The position numbers and the translations under genes were made by a program. Positions 35,290 to 44,608 of a stretch of DNA of 64,000 bases are shown piece by piece. Origin of the DNA: an uncultured Rhodoplanes sp. (lineage in GTDB: Bacteria > Pseudomonadota > Alphaproteobacteria > Rhizobiales > Xanthobacteraceae); contig CAKZHN010000459.1 of the NCBI GenBank assembly GCA_936924235.1, positions 1 to 64,000 on the forward strand, in the 5' to 3' direction. Under the pieces are notes generated by a model. The model saw nothing but the letters and a program-made list of their open reading frames with translations. It did no database searches and had not been told where the DNA came from. The first letter of the stretch is position 1, and each line of letters begins with the position of its first letter.

Positions 35290-35641
35290 TCTTGCCTCCG
35301 GTGATAGGGATGGATGGAATCCAAAGTCCCCCTTGGTGATTTTGTTCCCGCATCGGAGCCGTCTGCCAAAATAACTGCCTGTGTAGCCTATCCGGCATAT
35401 CGCTTGACGCGACGTTCAAGCGCATTTGTCAGGGCGGCTCCGACAAGGGCGGGCCGACGCCGTCGTCGTCGAAGATTTGTCGCGCGGCAATCGAAGAGCC
35501 GGAGCGCTTCTCTTCGCGCCTGCAATACAGGCCACAAGAAGGCCACCTCCTTCTCGAAGGACAGACACCAGCAATGGGAAGAAGGAACTTCCACGTTCCG
35601 AGGCGTTTGTGGATTGAGTTTGTCGGCACAGGAGAAGACAG
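35290..35641. other. Divergent promoter region
   Basis: About 350 bases between the YciF-type gene and the DUF4142 gene. It holds the EcfG-like site at 35584-35607 and no supported gene. Confidence 0.5.
35584..35607 (+). promoter_or_regulatory. EcfG-like promoter GGAAC-N15-CGTT
   Basis: GGAAC at 35584-35588 and CGTT at 35604-35607 (16 bases to GTT). The DUF4142 start codon is 34 bases downstream. Confidence 0.55.
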
Positions 35642-36178
35642 ATGAAGTTCGCTTACACGTTTCTCACAGCTTGCGCCGTGACGGTCGGAGTACTGCCAGC
35701 GAACGCCCAATCGATCGGAGAGAAGTCCGGCATCAATTCCACGCTTGGTATTGCTCCCAAAACAGAGGACTTCGTGAAGGAAGTCGCCATCAGCGACATG
35801 TTCGAAATAGAGTCCAGCAAGCTTGCGCAACAGAAGGGAAATTCGAAAGAGAAGATGTTCGCCGCGCAAATGGTGAACGATCACACGAAGACCTCGACGG
35901 AGCTCAAGCAGCTCGTGTCGAGCGGTGTCGTCAAAGCAGAGTTGCCAGCCGCTCTGGACAGTGCGCACCAGAGCAAGCTCGACAAGCTGAACGCCGCAAA
36001 ACCCGCCACCTTTGCGAAGGACTATGCAAAGGAACAGGTCAGCGCCCACAAGGACGCGGTAGGTCTCTTTGAGCGCTACGCTGAGGGGGGCGAAAATCCC
36101 GATCTCAAAGCCTGGGCGGGAAAAACCCTTCCGGCGCTGCGGCATCACCTCGAGATGGCAAAGGGGCTGTCCAAATAG
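35642..36178 (+). CDS. DUF4142 exported protein
   Basis: 178 aa with a signal peptide (MKFAYTFLTACAVTVGVLPANAQ). The mature part is the DUF4142 four-helix domain: DFVKEVAISDMFEIESSKLAQQKG, then FAAQMVNDHTKTSTELKQL and LRHHLEMAKGL. These ferritin-like-fold periplasmic proteins are commonly induced by stress in alphaproteobacteria; their biochemical role is unknown. GGAG lies 9 bases before the ATG and an EcfG-like promoter lies upstream. Confidence 0.9.
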   Translation: MKFAYTFLTACAVTVGVLPANAQSIGEKSGINSTLGIAPKTEDFVKEVAISDMFEIESSKLAQQKGNSKEKMFAAQMVNDHTKTSTELKQLVSSGVVKAELPAALDSAHQSKLDKLNAAKPATFAKDYAKEQVSAHKDAVGLFERYAEGGENPDLKAWAGKTLPALRHHLEMAKGLSK

Positions 36179-36319
36179 AGGAGGGGCGGTACGGTTGGGT
36201 GCGCAATACGGGTTTGAGATCCTTAATGGCTTGGCCCTTACTGACCCGTCGCGACGCTTCATAGAGCCACGCCGTGCCGCTACGCCACCCAACGCATGGC
36301 AAGACCCCGGCTAACCCCG

Positions 36320-36477
36320 TCAACCGTCTTGGTCCGCGGGCGGGCGCCAACCCATCCACGTGTATCGGTGGCAAGCCAAACAACAGAAGACTCGGTTGGT
36401 TGATCGCCGAGCGGCGCTATTTGGGTGGTGAACTCGGTGTCGCCACCGCAGTGCTCGCACGGCACGACTTCCGGCAT
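36320..36477 (-). pseudogene. Small zinc-ribbon protein, frameshifted
   Basis: From the ATG at 36477 (AAAGGAAA upstream) the frame encodes MPEVVPCEHCGGDTEFTTQI and then APLGDQP. Homology continues in the next frame as NRVFCCLACHRYTWMGWR. Together these make the two CxxC knuckles of a common Bradyrhizobium zinc-ribbon family. The shift is near 36400. Either the gene is dead or one base is missing in the assembly. Confidence 0.5.
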
Positions 36478-36726
36478 CACGTTTCCTTTCAGGCACGCTG
36501 AGGAGAACCCCGCCGGGTGGGCGACGTTCCGGCAAGTATGGAAGGTGAGTTAACGTCGGCGGTCGCTATAAAATTCGACGGAACGCTACATGGTTCTGAG
36601 GAAGCAATGGACGCTGGCCAGGCATGCCGAGCGCGAGATCGTCAAATGCAGCTATACGTCGTCCGCCCGGTCTCGCACGAGCGGACGAAGATAGGTTCGC
36701 TCCAGAGAGCGACCGATGTGGCCAGC

Positions 36727-36751
36727 GGAACTCTGTCCGCTAACTCTTGTT
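36727..36751 (+). promoter_or_regulatory. EcfG-like promoter GGAAC-N17-GTT
   Basis: GGAAC at 36727-36731 and GTT at 36749-36751, 77 bases before the glgX start. Confidence 0.5.
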
Positions 36752-36828
36752 AGGCCGCTGAACATTGTCTGCTTTCCATTCGACGGCCCAGCCTTTTGCG
36801 ATCCCACCGCTCCGCCACGAGGTGACGT

Positions 36829-38946
36829 GTGTCTCACGAGATTAAAGAAGGATCGCCGGCTGTGCTCGGTGCGAGTTGGGATGGCGACGGTACCAATTTC
36901 GCCCTGTTTTCCGCCCACGCGAGCAAGGTTGAGCTTTGTCTCTTCGATTCATCCGGGGAGCGCGAGACGGAGCGTATCGAACTGCCCGAATACACCGATC
37001 AGATTTTTCACGCTCACATCACCGATGTCGCTCCCGGGACCTTCTACGGCTACCGCGTCCATGGCGCGTATGAGCCGGAAGCGGGGCATCGCTTCAATCC
37101 GCACAAACTGCTCCTTGACCCCTACGCCCGCGCCCATGCTGGAGGCTTACGGTGGGACGCCTCCGTCTTCGGCTACAAAATGGAGTCAGGCGACGACACG
37201 ACCTTCGATGACCGCGACAGCGCGCCATTCATGCCCAAATGTGTCGTCGTGGACGCCAACTTCGACTGGAAGGGTGAGCCGGGACGGCAATTTATCCCGT
37301 GGCGGCATACCGTGCTCTACGAAACGCACGTCAAGGGCTTTACCAAGCGACACCCCGCGGTGCCGGAAAAGCTGCGCGGCACTTACGCTGGCCTCGGGAT
37401 CAAAGAAGTCATCGAATACGTCAAGGCACTGGGCGTCACGTCGGTCGAACTGCTGCCGGTTCACACATTCATTGACGACAGTCAGCTCATCGAGAAAGGC
37501 TTAGCCAATTACTGGGGTTACAACACCGTCGGCTTCTTCGCACCAGATCCACGCTACGCAGCGGATGTCCCGAACAGCCTGCGTGAATTCAAGGAGATGG
37601 TAGCGCGTTTCCACGAGGCTGGGCTCGAGGTCATTTTGGACGTTGTGTACAACCACACCGCCGAAGGCAACGAACGAGGGCCGACGCTCTCGTTCAAGGG
37701 GATCGACAACCCCACCTATTATCGGCTCAAGCCCGACCAGAAGCGCTACTACATCAACGACACTGGCACTGGGAACACCGTCAATCTCAGCAACATAGCG
37801 GTCATCCGCATGGTTACCGACAGCCTGCGCTACTGGGCGCAGGAAATGCACGTCGATGGCTTCCGCTTTGACCTTGGTACCATTCTCGCGCGTGAACCAC
37901 ATGGCTTCGATGAGCATAGTGGCTTTCTGAAAGCCGTCGGCCAGGATCCCGTGCTTCGCTCCCTCAAGCTGATTGCCGAACCATGGGATTGCGGCCCCGG
38001 AGGCTACCAGGTCGGCGGCTTTCCGCCCGGCTGGACCGAGTGGAATGATAAATTCCGTGATACGACCCGCGACTTCTGGCGGGGCCATGCGTTTCCCAGC
38101 GCTCTAGCGCCCAGGCTCTCAGGCTCTGGCGACGTGTTCAATCACCAGGGAAGACGCGCCTGGACGAGTGTAAACTTCATCACGGCCCATGACGGCTTCA
38201 CCCTCAACGACGTGGTGAGCTACAACGACAAGCACAACGAAGCAAACGGCGAAGAGAACAAGGACGGCAGTTCAGATAATCGTTCTTGGAATTGCGGCGC
38301 TGGAGGGCCTACAGACGATCCCGCGATCAACGAGCTCCGCACCCGCCAGATCCGAAATATGCTTGGCACTCTGTTGTTTTCGCAAGGCACGCCGATGCTG
38401 CTCGCGGGAGACGAGTTCGGCCGTACGCAGAACGGCAACAACAATGCGTATTGCCAAGACAGCGACATCAGTTGGTTAAATTGGAATATCGAAGAAAAAG
38501 GGCAGGCGCTCATTCGTTTCACGAAGAGGCTACTTGAGCTTCGGCATCAGTATCCGATCCTGCGTCGGACACGGTTCCTCACGGGTGCCTACCATGAAGG
38601 GCTGGCCGTCAAGGACGTGGCTTGGCTAAAGGCGAACGGCGAAGAGTTGAACGGCGACGACTGGCAGGATGCGACTCTCCATTGCTTTGGCATGCTGATG
38701 GACGGACGCGCACAGCCAACTGGCATCCACACGCGCGGCAGGGACGCGACCCTGCTGTTGGTGTTGAACGGTTACCATGACGTCGTCATGTTCAGGTTGC
38801 CGGAGGCGCCTGCGGGCTCGGGCTGGTCCCTCTTGCTCGACACAAATGCTCCCGACGCCGCTGCCGGCGAGGATTTCGAATTCGGGGCGGACTACGCGGT
38901 GACTGGCCGCTCGCTGTTATTGCTCGTGCTGAAACCGGAGCACTAA
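36829..38946 (+). CDS. glgX: Glycogen debranching enzyme GlgX
   Basis: 705 aa from a GTG with GAGGTG upstream. An N-terminal CBM48-type domain (VLGASWDGDGTNFALFSAHASKVELCLFD) is followed by a GH13 barrel. Catalytic residues are visible: nucleophile Asp348 in DGFRFDLGT, acid Glu384 in AEPWD, and Asp455 in ITAHDGFTLND. It hydrolyses alpha-1,6 branch points of phosphorylase-trimmed glycogen in the cytoplasm. Length is typical. It stands apart from other glg genes but has an EcfG-like promoter, which suggests stress-dependent glycogen use. Confidence 0.95.
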   Translation: MSHEIKEGSPAVLGASWDGDGTNFALFSAHASKVELCLFDSSGERETERIELPEYTDQIFHAHITDVAPGTFYGYRVHGAYEPEAGHRFNPHKLLLDPYARAHAGGLRWDASVFGYKMESGDDTTFDDRDSAPFMPKCVVVDANFDWKGEPGRQFIPWRHTVLYETHVKGFTKRHPAVPEKLRGTYAGLGIKEVIEYVKALGVTSVELLPVHTFIDDSQLIEKGLANYWGYNTVGFFAPDPRYAADVPNSLREFKEMVARFHEAGLEVILDVVYNHTAEGNERGPTLSFKGIDNPTYYRLKPDQKRYYINDTGTGNTVNLSNIAVIRMVTDSLRYWAQEMHVDGFRFDLGTILAREPHGFDEHSGFLKAVGQDPVLRSLKLIAEPWDCGPGGYQVGGFPPGWTEWNDKFRDTTRDFWRGHAFPSALAPRLSGSGDVFNHQGRRAWTSVNFITAHDGFTLNDVVSYNDKHNEANGEENKDGSSDNRSWNCGAGGPTDDPAINELRTRQIRNMLGTLLFSQGTPMLLAGDEFGRTQNGNNNAYCQDSDISWLNWNIEEKGQALIRFTKRLLELRHQYPILRRTRFLTGAYHEGLAVKDVAWLKANGEELNGDDWQDATLHCFGMLMDGRAQPTGIHTRGRDATLLLVLNGYHDVVMFRLPEAPAGSGWSLLLDTNAPDAAAGEDFEFGADYAVTGRSLLLLVLKPEH

Positions 38947-39118
38947 ACGGCCTTCGCGACCGGTTGGTGCCAGCCCGTGTCGCAGCGAAGACGTGGTGAG
39001 CGCCACCGCGAAGGCGTTTTGAAGGATGTCAGCGGCGAATTTTCTTCCGATCAGGTGGGTAGATCCGATCAACTCTGGCCCCGACCGGCGGGAACATCCG
39101 CTCGCCGCGATCATTCGA

Positions 39119-39745
39119 CTAGCGTGACCGCCGGACGAAATGGAGCTCGACGCCGGACAGCGGTGCGCCAACTTCATGCATCGCGCCGCCTTTCGCGAGA
39201 GACCCGAGATCGATTCCTGCAAATCCAATCTGATTGAGAAGATCGATGACAACGCGTTTGGCGTCGGCATCATCACCAGAAGTAAAAATCGCCGTCCTGG
39301 GCTTGTTCGGGCTGAAATCGCTGATCCAAGCCATCGGTATGTTGCTGATCGACTTCACCAACCGTGCGCCAGGAACCCAGTCGGCGAGTATCTCGCTTGA
39401 CGTGCGCCCGTTGAGTGCTGCGCGCGAACGCGCGACGCCGGCCGAGCTCACGTCGGGCGGGGAGTCGATGTGAGCGTTCGTCGCGTCCACCAAAATCTTG
39501 CCGTCCCATGCGATGCCCTCGACAGCTTTCTTCGCATCTACCCAGTTGACGGCAAGGATCACCAAGTCAGTATTTGCCGCATCCTCGCGGGTCCCAGCCG
39601 AAGCTCCTTGCCCGAGCTCGGTAATCATGTTGGTGAGTGTTTCCGGTGCCCGCGAGTTTGAAAGAACAATCTCGTGGCCCGACAACATCAGGTGTCGCGC
39701 CATTGTGCGCGCGTTCTTGCCCGCGCCGATGAATCCGATACGCAT
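39119..39745 (-). CDS. NADPH-dependent F420-reductase-like oxidoreductase
   Basis: 208 aa. The N-terminal Rossmann motif is MRIGFIGAGKNARTMARHL, followed by VLSNSRAPETL, where Ser-Arg suggests NADP(H) preference. Further blocks are DLVILAVNWVDAKKAVEGI and ILVDATNAHID. The small bacterial members of this family reduce flavin or unknown cofactors; F420 use is not implied. The gene lies downstream of the AhpD-like gene in the same direction, with 57 bases between them. Confidence 0.85.
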   Translation of the reverse strand: MRIGFIGAGKNARTMARHLMLSGHEIVLSNSRAPETLTNMITELGQGASAGTREDAANTDLVILAVNWVDAKKAVEGIAWDGKILVDATNAHIDSPPDVSSAGVARSRAALNGRTSSEILADWVPGARLVKSISNIPMAWISDFSPNKPRTAIFTSGDDADAKRVVIDLLNQIGFAGIDLGSLAKGGAMHEVGAPLSGVELHFVRRSR

Positions 39746-39802
39746 GTGGGCGACCCCTCGTTTCTTGCGGTCGAGAACGCATCTCAGTCGACGGCATGAT
39801 AA

Positions 39803-40351
39803 TCAGTCGCTCCACGAATAAGCCACGAAAGGCTCCTCGATAGGCGGTTTCGTGACATTCGCGGTGTAGTTCGTGATCGTCGATGCCGCGACAACCGCGA
39901 TCACCTCAAACGCATGCTCTCGGCTGAAACCTGCAGCCACGAATGCGTCGATGTCACGATCGTCAACGCGCCCGCGCTTCTCGATCAAGGCTCTCGCGAA
40001 TATCGAGAGCGCAGCGAGTTTTGCGTCCCTTGGGTCTCGCTTTGCGCGAATGGCCTGGACGTCTGCATCGTCGAGACCCTCCTTGAGCGCTAGACCGCTG
40101 TGGAAAGCGATCGCCCAGGCGCTGCCGTTTGTCACCGCGTTGGTTAGAAGGAGCGTCTGAATCTGCAACTCGGTAAAGCTGCCGCCATGGACCCACTGGA
40201 ATAGGCCAACCAGGCTGCCGATGAGGACGGGAGAGGTTGCCATGGTGGCGGCGACGTTCGGGATCATGCCGAATGCGCCCTCCAAAGTGCGGAGCGCCGG
40301 TTTGGACTTCTCGGGCGCGTTATCAATCGTCAGAAGTGGAAAGCCTTTCAT
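39803..40351 (-). CDS. Carboxymuconolactone-decarboxylase/AhpD-like protein lacking the CxxC site
   Basis: 182 aa from the ATG at 40351, which has GGAGAC upstream; a longer frame start is rejected. It has the all-helical CMD fold (TLEGAFGMIPNVAATMATSPVLI…LQIQTLLLTNAVTNGSAWAIAFHSGLALK). In AhpD-like proteins the corresponding segment is NGC.YC..AH. Here both cysteines are replaced (GSAWAIAFHS). Disulphide-based peroxidase activity is therefore unlikely. It is divergent from a GlxA-type regulator. Confidence 0.8.
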   Translation of the reverse strand: MKGFPLLTIDNAPEKSKPALRTLEGAFGMIPNVAATMATSPVLIGSLVGLFQWVHGGSFTELQIQTLLLTNAVTNGSAWAIAFHSGLALKEGLDDADVQAIRAKRDPRDAKLAALSIFARALIEKRGRVDDRDIDAFVAAGFSREHAFEVIAVVAASTITNYTANVTKPPIEEPFVAYSWSD

Positions 40352-40490
40352 TTCGTGTCTCCTGCTGGTCGCGTGATGTAACGGCACGCCGCCACCCACG
40401 GGATGAGGAGGAGAGGACAATTCTTGCCAAGCTCCCCTCGTTCGCCGGTCAATCGACAAAGCCAACCTAGGGCGCTAACGTCTGGCGGAA

Positions 40491-41489
40491 ATGCCAAAAT
40501 CCCCTCGTTTCCAGCCAAACCCCGGCGGGGCGCGCGTCGTCGAAGTACTGGCCTATCCGGCGGTGCAATTGCTCGATGTCACGGGACCGCTTCAAGTGCT
40601 CGTGTGCACGAACGATTACGTCCGGAAGACAGGGGGAACGCCCCCGTATGTCCTGCGTGTGGTGGCGAAAGGCAAACGCTACGTGACGACGTCAGCCGGA
40701 CTTGAGATCTCCACCGCGCCGCTGCCTTGCACCAAGAATCCCCCGGATACGCTGATTGTCCCCGGCGGTCCTGGCGTCGATGCGGCGGCTGCCGACGCGG
40801 CGCTCGTCGACTGGGTGCGGCGGCGCGCGAACAGGGCACGTCGCGTCGCATCGGTCTGTACAGGAGCGTTTCTGCTTGCTGCGGCGGGCTCGCTGGATCA
40901 ACGGCGAGCCGTGACGCATTGGTCGTATTGTGCCGATCTTGCCCGGCGCTTTCCCGCGGTACGGGTCGAGTCCGACCCAATCTTCGTTCGCGATGGTTCG
41001 ATCTGGACCTCTGCGGGCGTCACGGCTGGCATCGACCTCGCCCTGGCGTTGATCGAGGAGGATCTGGGCCGTACCGTTGCGTTGGCCGTCGCGCGTTACC
41101 TCGTTGTTTTCATCAAGCGCCCGGGCGGGCAGGCGCAATTCAGCGAAGCTTTGTCGCTGCAATTTGCCGGGGATGAATTTGGCTTGTTGCATGCATGGAT
41201 CAGCAAGAATCTCTCCGAAGATCTTTCGCTGTCGAAGCTCGCTGATCATGCTGGAATGAGCGAACGCAGCTTCAGCCGACGCTATGCAGAGGCTACGGGA
41301 ATAACGCCTGCGCGTGCCGTCGAACGGCTAAGGGTAGAGGCGGCGCGGCAACTGCTATCGGAGTCGCGCCTTCCGGTGAAGCGGATTTCGCAGCGTTGCG
41401 GGTTCGGGTCGGAAGAAACTATGCGTCGCAGCTTCTTGCGTGTCCTTTCGACGACGCCGAACGAGTACCGAGCCCGCTTCCACGCCTAA
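40491..41489 (+). CDS. GlxA-family AraC-type regulator
   Basis: 332 aa. The N-terminal DJ-1/PfpI-like domain (VEVLAYPAVQLLDVTGPLQVL … LIVPGGPGVDAAAAD … VCTGAFLLAAAGSL) serves as sensor. The C-terminal 100 residues carry two AraC helix-turn-helix units (LSLSKLADHAGMSERSFSRRY and VKRISQRCGFGSEETMRRSF). The shared 139-base gap with the divergent AhpD-like/oxidoreductase pair suggests direct control of that pair. The effector is unknown. Confidence 0.92.
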   Translation: MPKSPRFQPNPGGARVVEVLAYPAVQLLDVTGPLQVLVCTNDYVRKTGGTPPYVLRVVAKGKRYVTTSAGLEISTAPLPCTKNPPDTLIVPGGPGVDAAAADAALVDWVRRRANRARRVASVCTGAFLLAAAGSLDQRRAVTHWSYCADLARRFPAVRVESDPIFVRDGSIWTSAGVTAGIDLALALIEEDLGRTVALAVARYLVVFIKRPGGQAQFSEALSLQFAGDEFGLLHAWISKNLSEDLSLSKLADHAGMSERSFSRRYAEATGITPARAVERLRVEAARQLLSESRLPVKRISQRCGFGSEETMRRSFLRVLSTTPNEYRARFHA

Positions 41490-41717
41490 GTCTTCTCTTT
41501 GCCCTTCGCGACAGTAAGCGGCGACGCAGCAATTCAGCGCGCAGCACTTACCCGGGCCGGGTTTATCAACACGCGCCCTAGCGGATGCCTTCTCGAGCAA
41601 GGCCCTGGCTTGCATTTCCGTCGAGTTGATCCACGGCTCGTCACCGTTCGTCATGAAGCCCTCTAGGCGATCGTCGATGCGCGCCTTGCCAAAATAAACG
41701 CCAGAAAACCCTAACGT

Positions 41718-41897
41718 TCAAAGTCTCGACTGCGGCTGTTGTTGCTGTTGTTGCATAGCAACGCGTGCCGCGGAGACACGATGCTCCTGACCGCAAGCGT
41801 CACAACGATAGACGATCTGAGACGTGGTCGTCTCCCGCCGAGCATAGGAGGCCGGGCCACAGCATTGCCTGCAGGTGAATGGATCTTCGAGACTCAT
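41718..41897 (-). CDS. Small zinc-ribbon protein with polyglutamine tail
   Basis: 59 aa from the ATG at 41897. It has two knuckles, CRQC and CDAC, 20 residues apart, a plausible zinc ribbon. The C-terminus is MQQQQQQPQSRL, encoded by a CAA/CAG run. A longer start in the same frame exists at 41966. Many similar small zinc ribbons occur in Bradyrhizobium; function unknown. Confidence 0.55.
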   Translation of the reverse strand: MSLEDPFTCRQCCGPASYARRETTTSQIVYRCDACGQEHRVSAARVAMQQQQQQPQSRL

Positions 41898-42183
41898 GGC
41901 GATCTCATTGAGAGGCCGGGAGCCGGCTTTGAAAGAACGCTCAACAGCTGACAAAGTTCGGAACACGAAGAGAAGTCTAACGAGTTAGTTTGCCAGAACT
42001 TGACGCGTCTGGGTCACCATCAAGGGTGTCAGTGCTGTCCGAAGGGTGGGCGCTACTCAAGAGCACCGTATCCGCGTTCATCGAGGATGACGCGCGAAGC
42101 CGCGGCGCCGCAGCTTGAGCGGCATGAAGAAACTCCCCCTCGTGCTTGTCGTGCCAGCTTGTTGAGGCGGGTGAGTTTCTACT

Positions 42184-44277
42184 TCACGCAAGTGACCGCA
42201 GGTTGGGCTCGCGCTCCCAGAAGCGCTGACGAGCTGCGGCGATAAAGTCCTTTCCAAGTCCCGTGATGCCGCCTTCCGGCTGCACGCCCGCCTTATCGAG
42301 CAAAGGCTGGGCCTCCTCGCTCGCACCGATGGCTTTCAGGTGGCCGAACGCGTCCATCACAAATTGCACCGCTGCCCCTTCAGACAGCAACGCCTTACAG
42401 CCGTCGTCCGAAAGAATGATGGCGACGGCGTCGAACAGCTGGGAAGGGGTGCCGGCGAGCTGGCCATCGGCCTTCAAAACGCTACCGTCTTTCATCTTTG
42501 CTCCGGCGACTTTTGGCGCCACGAGTTTGCATGTGCCGCCTTCCTTTTCGACGGCTTTCTTGACCGCGACAATAGCCGCAGCATCGGAGCCATCATTGAT
42601 CAGGATACCGACAACACGTCCCTCAAGGGTCGCTTTCATGTTCTTCTGGATCGACAGCGCGTCCGAAGGTTTCATATCGAGGACGTCGGCCCTCGGCTGG
42701 TTTTTCTTCGGTAGCTTGACGCCCATGCCATCAGCCACGCGCTGCGCAAGCTCCTCGTCGACATTGCGGAGGTTTCCAATCATCCGCGCCGGAACGTGTT
42801 CGAGGAGAACCTTCGACAGCTCGAAGGTAAAGGACGAAGCGACATGCGCCCGTTCACTGTCGGTCAGAGATTTCCAGAACAGACGGGCCTGGCTGAAGTG
42901 ATCCGCGAACAATTCGGGCCGGATACGAAGCTTATCGCCTTGCTCGTCCGACATATCCTGGCCGGAAAAAGTTGTGAATCCCGTCACGGGGCACTCACGC
43001 GGGCCGCCTGGTTCACCGTGTTCAGTAAGGCTGTTCGGCTCATAATTGGCGCGGCCGACCGGCACGTTCATTTGCATTTGACCGTCCCGCTGGAAGTTCA
43101 TCATCGGACATTTGGGAGCGTTGATCGGAATTTGGTGGAAATTCGCGGTGCCCAGCCGTGACTTCTGGGTGTCCAGATAACTAAATAGCCTACCTTGCAG
43201 CAGGGGATCGTTGGTAAAGTCGATACCTGGCACGATGTTGGCCGGGCAATAGGCAACCTGTTCGGTCTCGGCGAAGAAATTGTCGGGATTTCTATTGAGC
43301 ACCATGCGGCCGATCAGGCGCACCGGCAAAACCTCCTCAGGAATTATTTTTGTTGGGTCAAGAACGTCGTAGGGCAGCTTGGCCGCGAATTTTTCGTCGA
43401 AGGCCTGAATCCCAAGCTCCCATTCTGGAAAAGCCTCCATCGCGATCGAATCCCAGAGGTCGCGGCGATGGAAGTCATTATCGGCTGCCTGCAACTTCAG
43501 CGCTTCGTCCCATATCAGCGACTGCATCCCAAGTTTCGGCTTCCAGTGGAATTTCACGAAAGTTGATTTTCCTTTGGCGTTGACCATCCTGAAGGTGTGA
43601 ATGCCAAAGCCTTCCATCATGCGGAGGCTGCGCGGGATCGCCCGATCCGACATCGCCCACATCAGCATGTGCGTCGTTTCGGGCATTAGAGAGGCCCAAT
43701 CCCAGAACGTGTCGTGAGCGCTGCCGGCCTGAGGGAAAGCGCGGTCGGATTCCATCTTCACGGCGTGGACAAGATCCGGGAACTTGATCGCGTCCTGGAT
43801 GAAGAAAACGGGGATGTTGTTGCCGACCAGGTCCCAGTTTCCCTCTTTGGTGTAGAACTTCACCGCGAAACCGCGCACGTCCCGCGGCGTGTCAACCGAA
43901 CCCGCGCCGCCTGCGACGGTTGAGAAGCGCGTGAATACGGGGATTTTCTCTCCCTTTCGCTGGAAGAGATCGGCGCGCGTCAGGTCGGACAGGGATTCGT
44001 AAGGTTCAAAGAATCCGTGAGCCGCCGAGCCTCGCGCATGCACTATGCGTTCGGGGATGCGTTCATGGTCAAAATGGAAGATCTTCTCGCGAAGCACGAA
44101 ATCTTCGAGCAGGGTGGGCCCACGTGCGCCCGTCTTCAGCGAGTTCTGGTTATCGCTGACGCGGATACCTTGGTTGGTGGTCAGGCGTGCGTTAGCTGCT
44201 TTTTCGGCCTTGTCAGTCTGCTGATGGGTCTCGCCACCCTCGCCAACGCGCATCTGGGTATCCCTTACTTTTGCCAT
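42184..44277 (-). CDS. katE: Large-subunit catalase (HPII/KatE type)
   Basis: 697 aa from the ATG at 44277 with GAGGAAA upstream. The catalase core has the distal His80 in [15 protein letters not shown], the Asn in [13 protein letters not shown], and the proximal Tyr in [14 protein letters not shown]. The C-terminal 150 residues are the flavodoxin/amidotransferase-like domain of clade-2 catalases ([34 protein letters not shown]). It removes hydrogen peroxide in the cytoplasm. Its length and two-domain form identify the stationary-phase/stress type. Confidence 0.95.
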   Translation of the reverse strand: MAKVRDTQMRVGEGGETHQQTDKAEKAANARLTTNQGIRVSDNQNSLKTGARGPTLLEDFVLREKIFHFDHERIPERIVHARGSAAHGFFEPYESLSDLTRADLFQRKGEKIPVFTRFSTVAGGAGSVDTPRDVRGFAVKFYTKEGNWDLVGNNIPVFFIQDAIKFPDLVHAVKMESDRAFPQAGSAHDTFWDWASLMPETTHMLMWAMSDRAIPRSLRMMEGFGIHTFRMVNAKGKSTFVKFHWKPKLGMQSLIWDEALKLQAADNDFHRRDLWDSIAMEAFPEWELGIQAFDEKFAAKLPYDVLDPTKIIPEEVLPVRLIGRMVLNRNPDNFFAETEQVAYCPANIVPGIDFTNDPLLQGRLFSYLDTQKSRLGTANFHQIPINAPKCPMMNFQRDGQMQMNVPVGRANYEPNSLTEHGEPGGPRECPVTGFTTFSGQDMSDEQGDKLRIRPELFADHFSQARLFWKSLTDSERAHVASSFTFELSKVLLEHVPARMIGNLRNVDEELAQRVADGMGVKLPKKNQPRADVLDMKPSDALSIQKNMKATLEGRVVGILINDGSDAAAIVAVKKAVEKEGGTCKLVAPKVAGAKMKDGSVLKADGQLAGTPSQLFDAVAIILSDDGCKALLSEGAAVQFVMDAFGHLKAIGASEEAQPLLDKAGVQPEGGITGLGKDFIAAARQRFWEREPNLRSLA

Positions 44278-44541
44278 GGGTGTTTCCTCAAGATTTTCGC
44301 GAGCACAATGTGAGGCGCAAAGAAGCCCGCGCTGCCACGGCACGGTTCATGCTGCCGGCAAGGAAAGCCATGCCGGTAGTGATCGTTCCAAAATTTGAGC
44401 GAAGAAGGCCAATTTGTTGGTGCCTTGCTCACCGACAGACTTGGTTACTGCTCCGAGGAAGTTTGAGGCGGACACGTTGCTCGATCAGAGTATGGCCGGA
44501 GAACACGCGTTGCCGTCTATTTGTGGATTCGCGTCCTCGGA

Positions 44542-44566
44542 GGAACGGCTCAAGTTCCAGCGGGTT
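44542..44566 (+). promoter_or_regulatory. EcfG-like promoter GGAAC-N17-GTT
   Basis: GGAAC at 44542-44546 and GTT at 44564-44566. The membrane-protein start at 44609 is 42 bases further on. Confidence 0.5.
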
Positions 44567-44578
44567 ATGGAACGGGAT

Positions 44579-44590
44579 GGAACCGGTTCC
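44579..44590. promoter_or_regulatory. 12-bp palindrome GGAACCGGTTCC
   Basis: Second occurrence of the palindrome seen at 3042-3053, here 18 bases before the ATG of a membrane-protein gene. Confidence 0.3.
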
Positions 44591-44608
44591 CTTCTAGGAA
44601 AGAGAAAA

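Larger units (their letters stand above)
36179..36828. other. Intergenic region with a broken zinc-ribbon gene and the glgX promoter
   Basis: About 650 bases. A frameshifted small zinc-ribbon gene lies at 36320-36477 on the minus strand and an EcfG-like promoter at 36727-36751. The rest shows nothing recognisable. Confidence 0.5.
44278..44608. other. Divergent intergenic region between katE and a membrane-protein gene
   Basis: About 330 bases. It holds an EcfG-like site at 44542-44566 and the 12-bp palindrome at 44579-44590. No gene is supported. Confidence 0.5.

Noticed and set aside
41355..41654. Minus frame starting MTNGDEPWINSTEMQARALLEKA with a possible GAGGG site
   Set aside because: It overlaps the end of the GlxA gene by 135 bases and I recognise no family; too weak to list as a gene.
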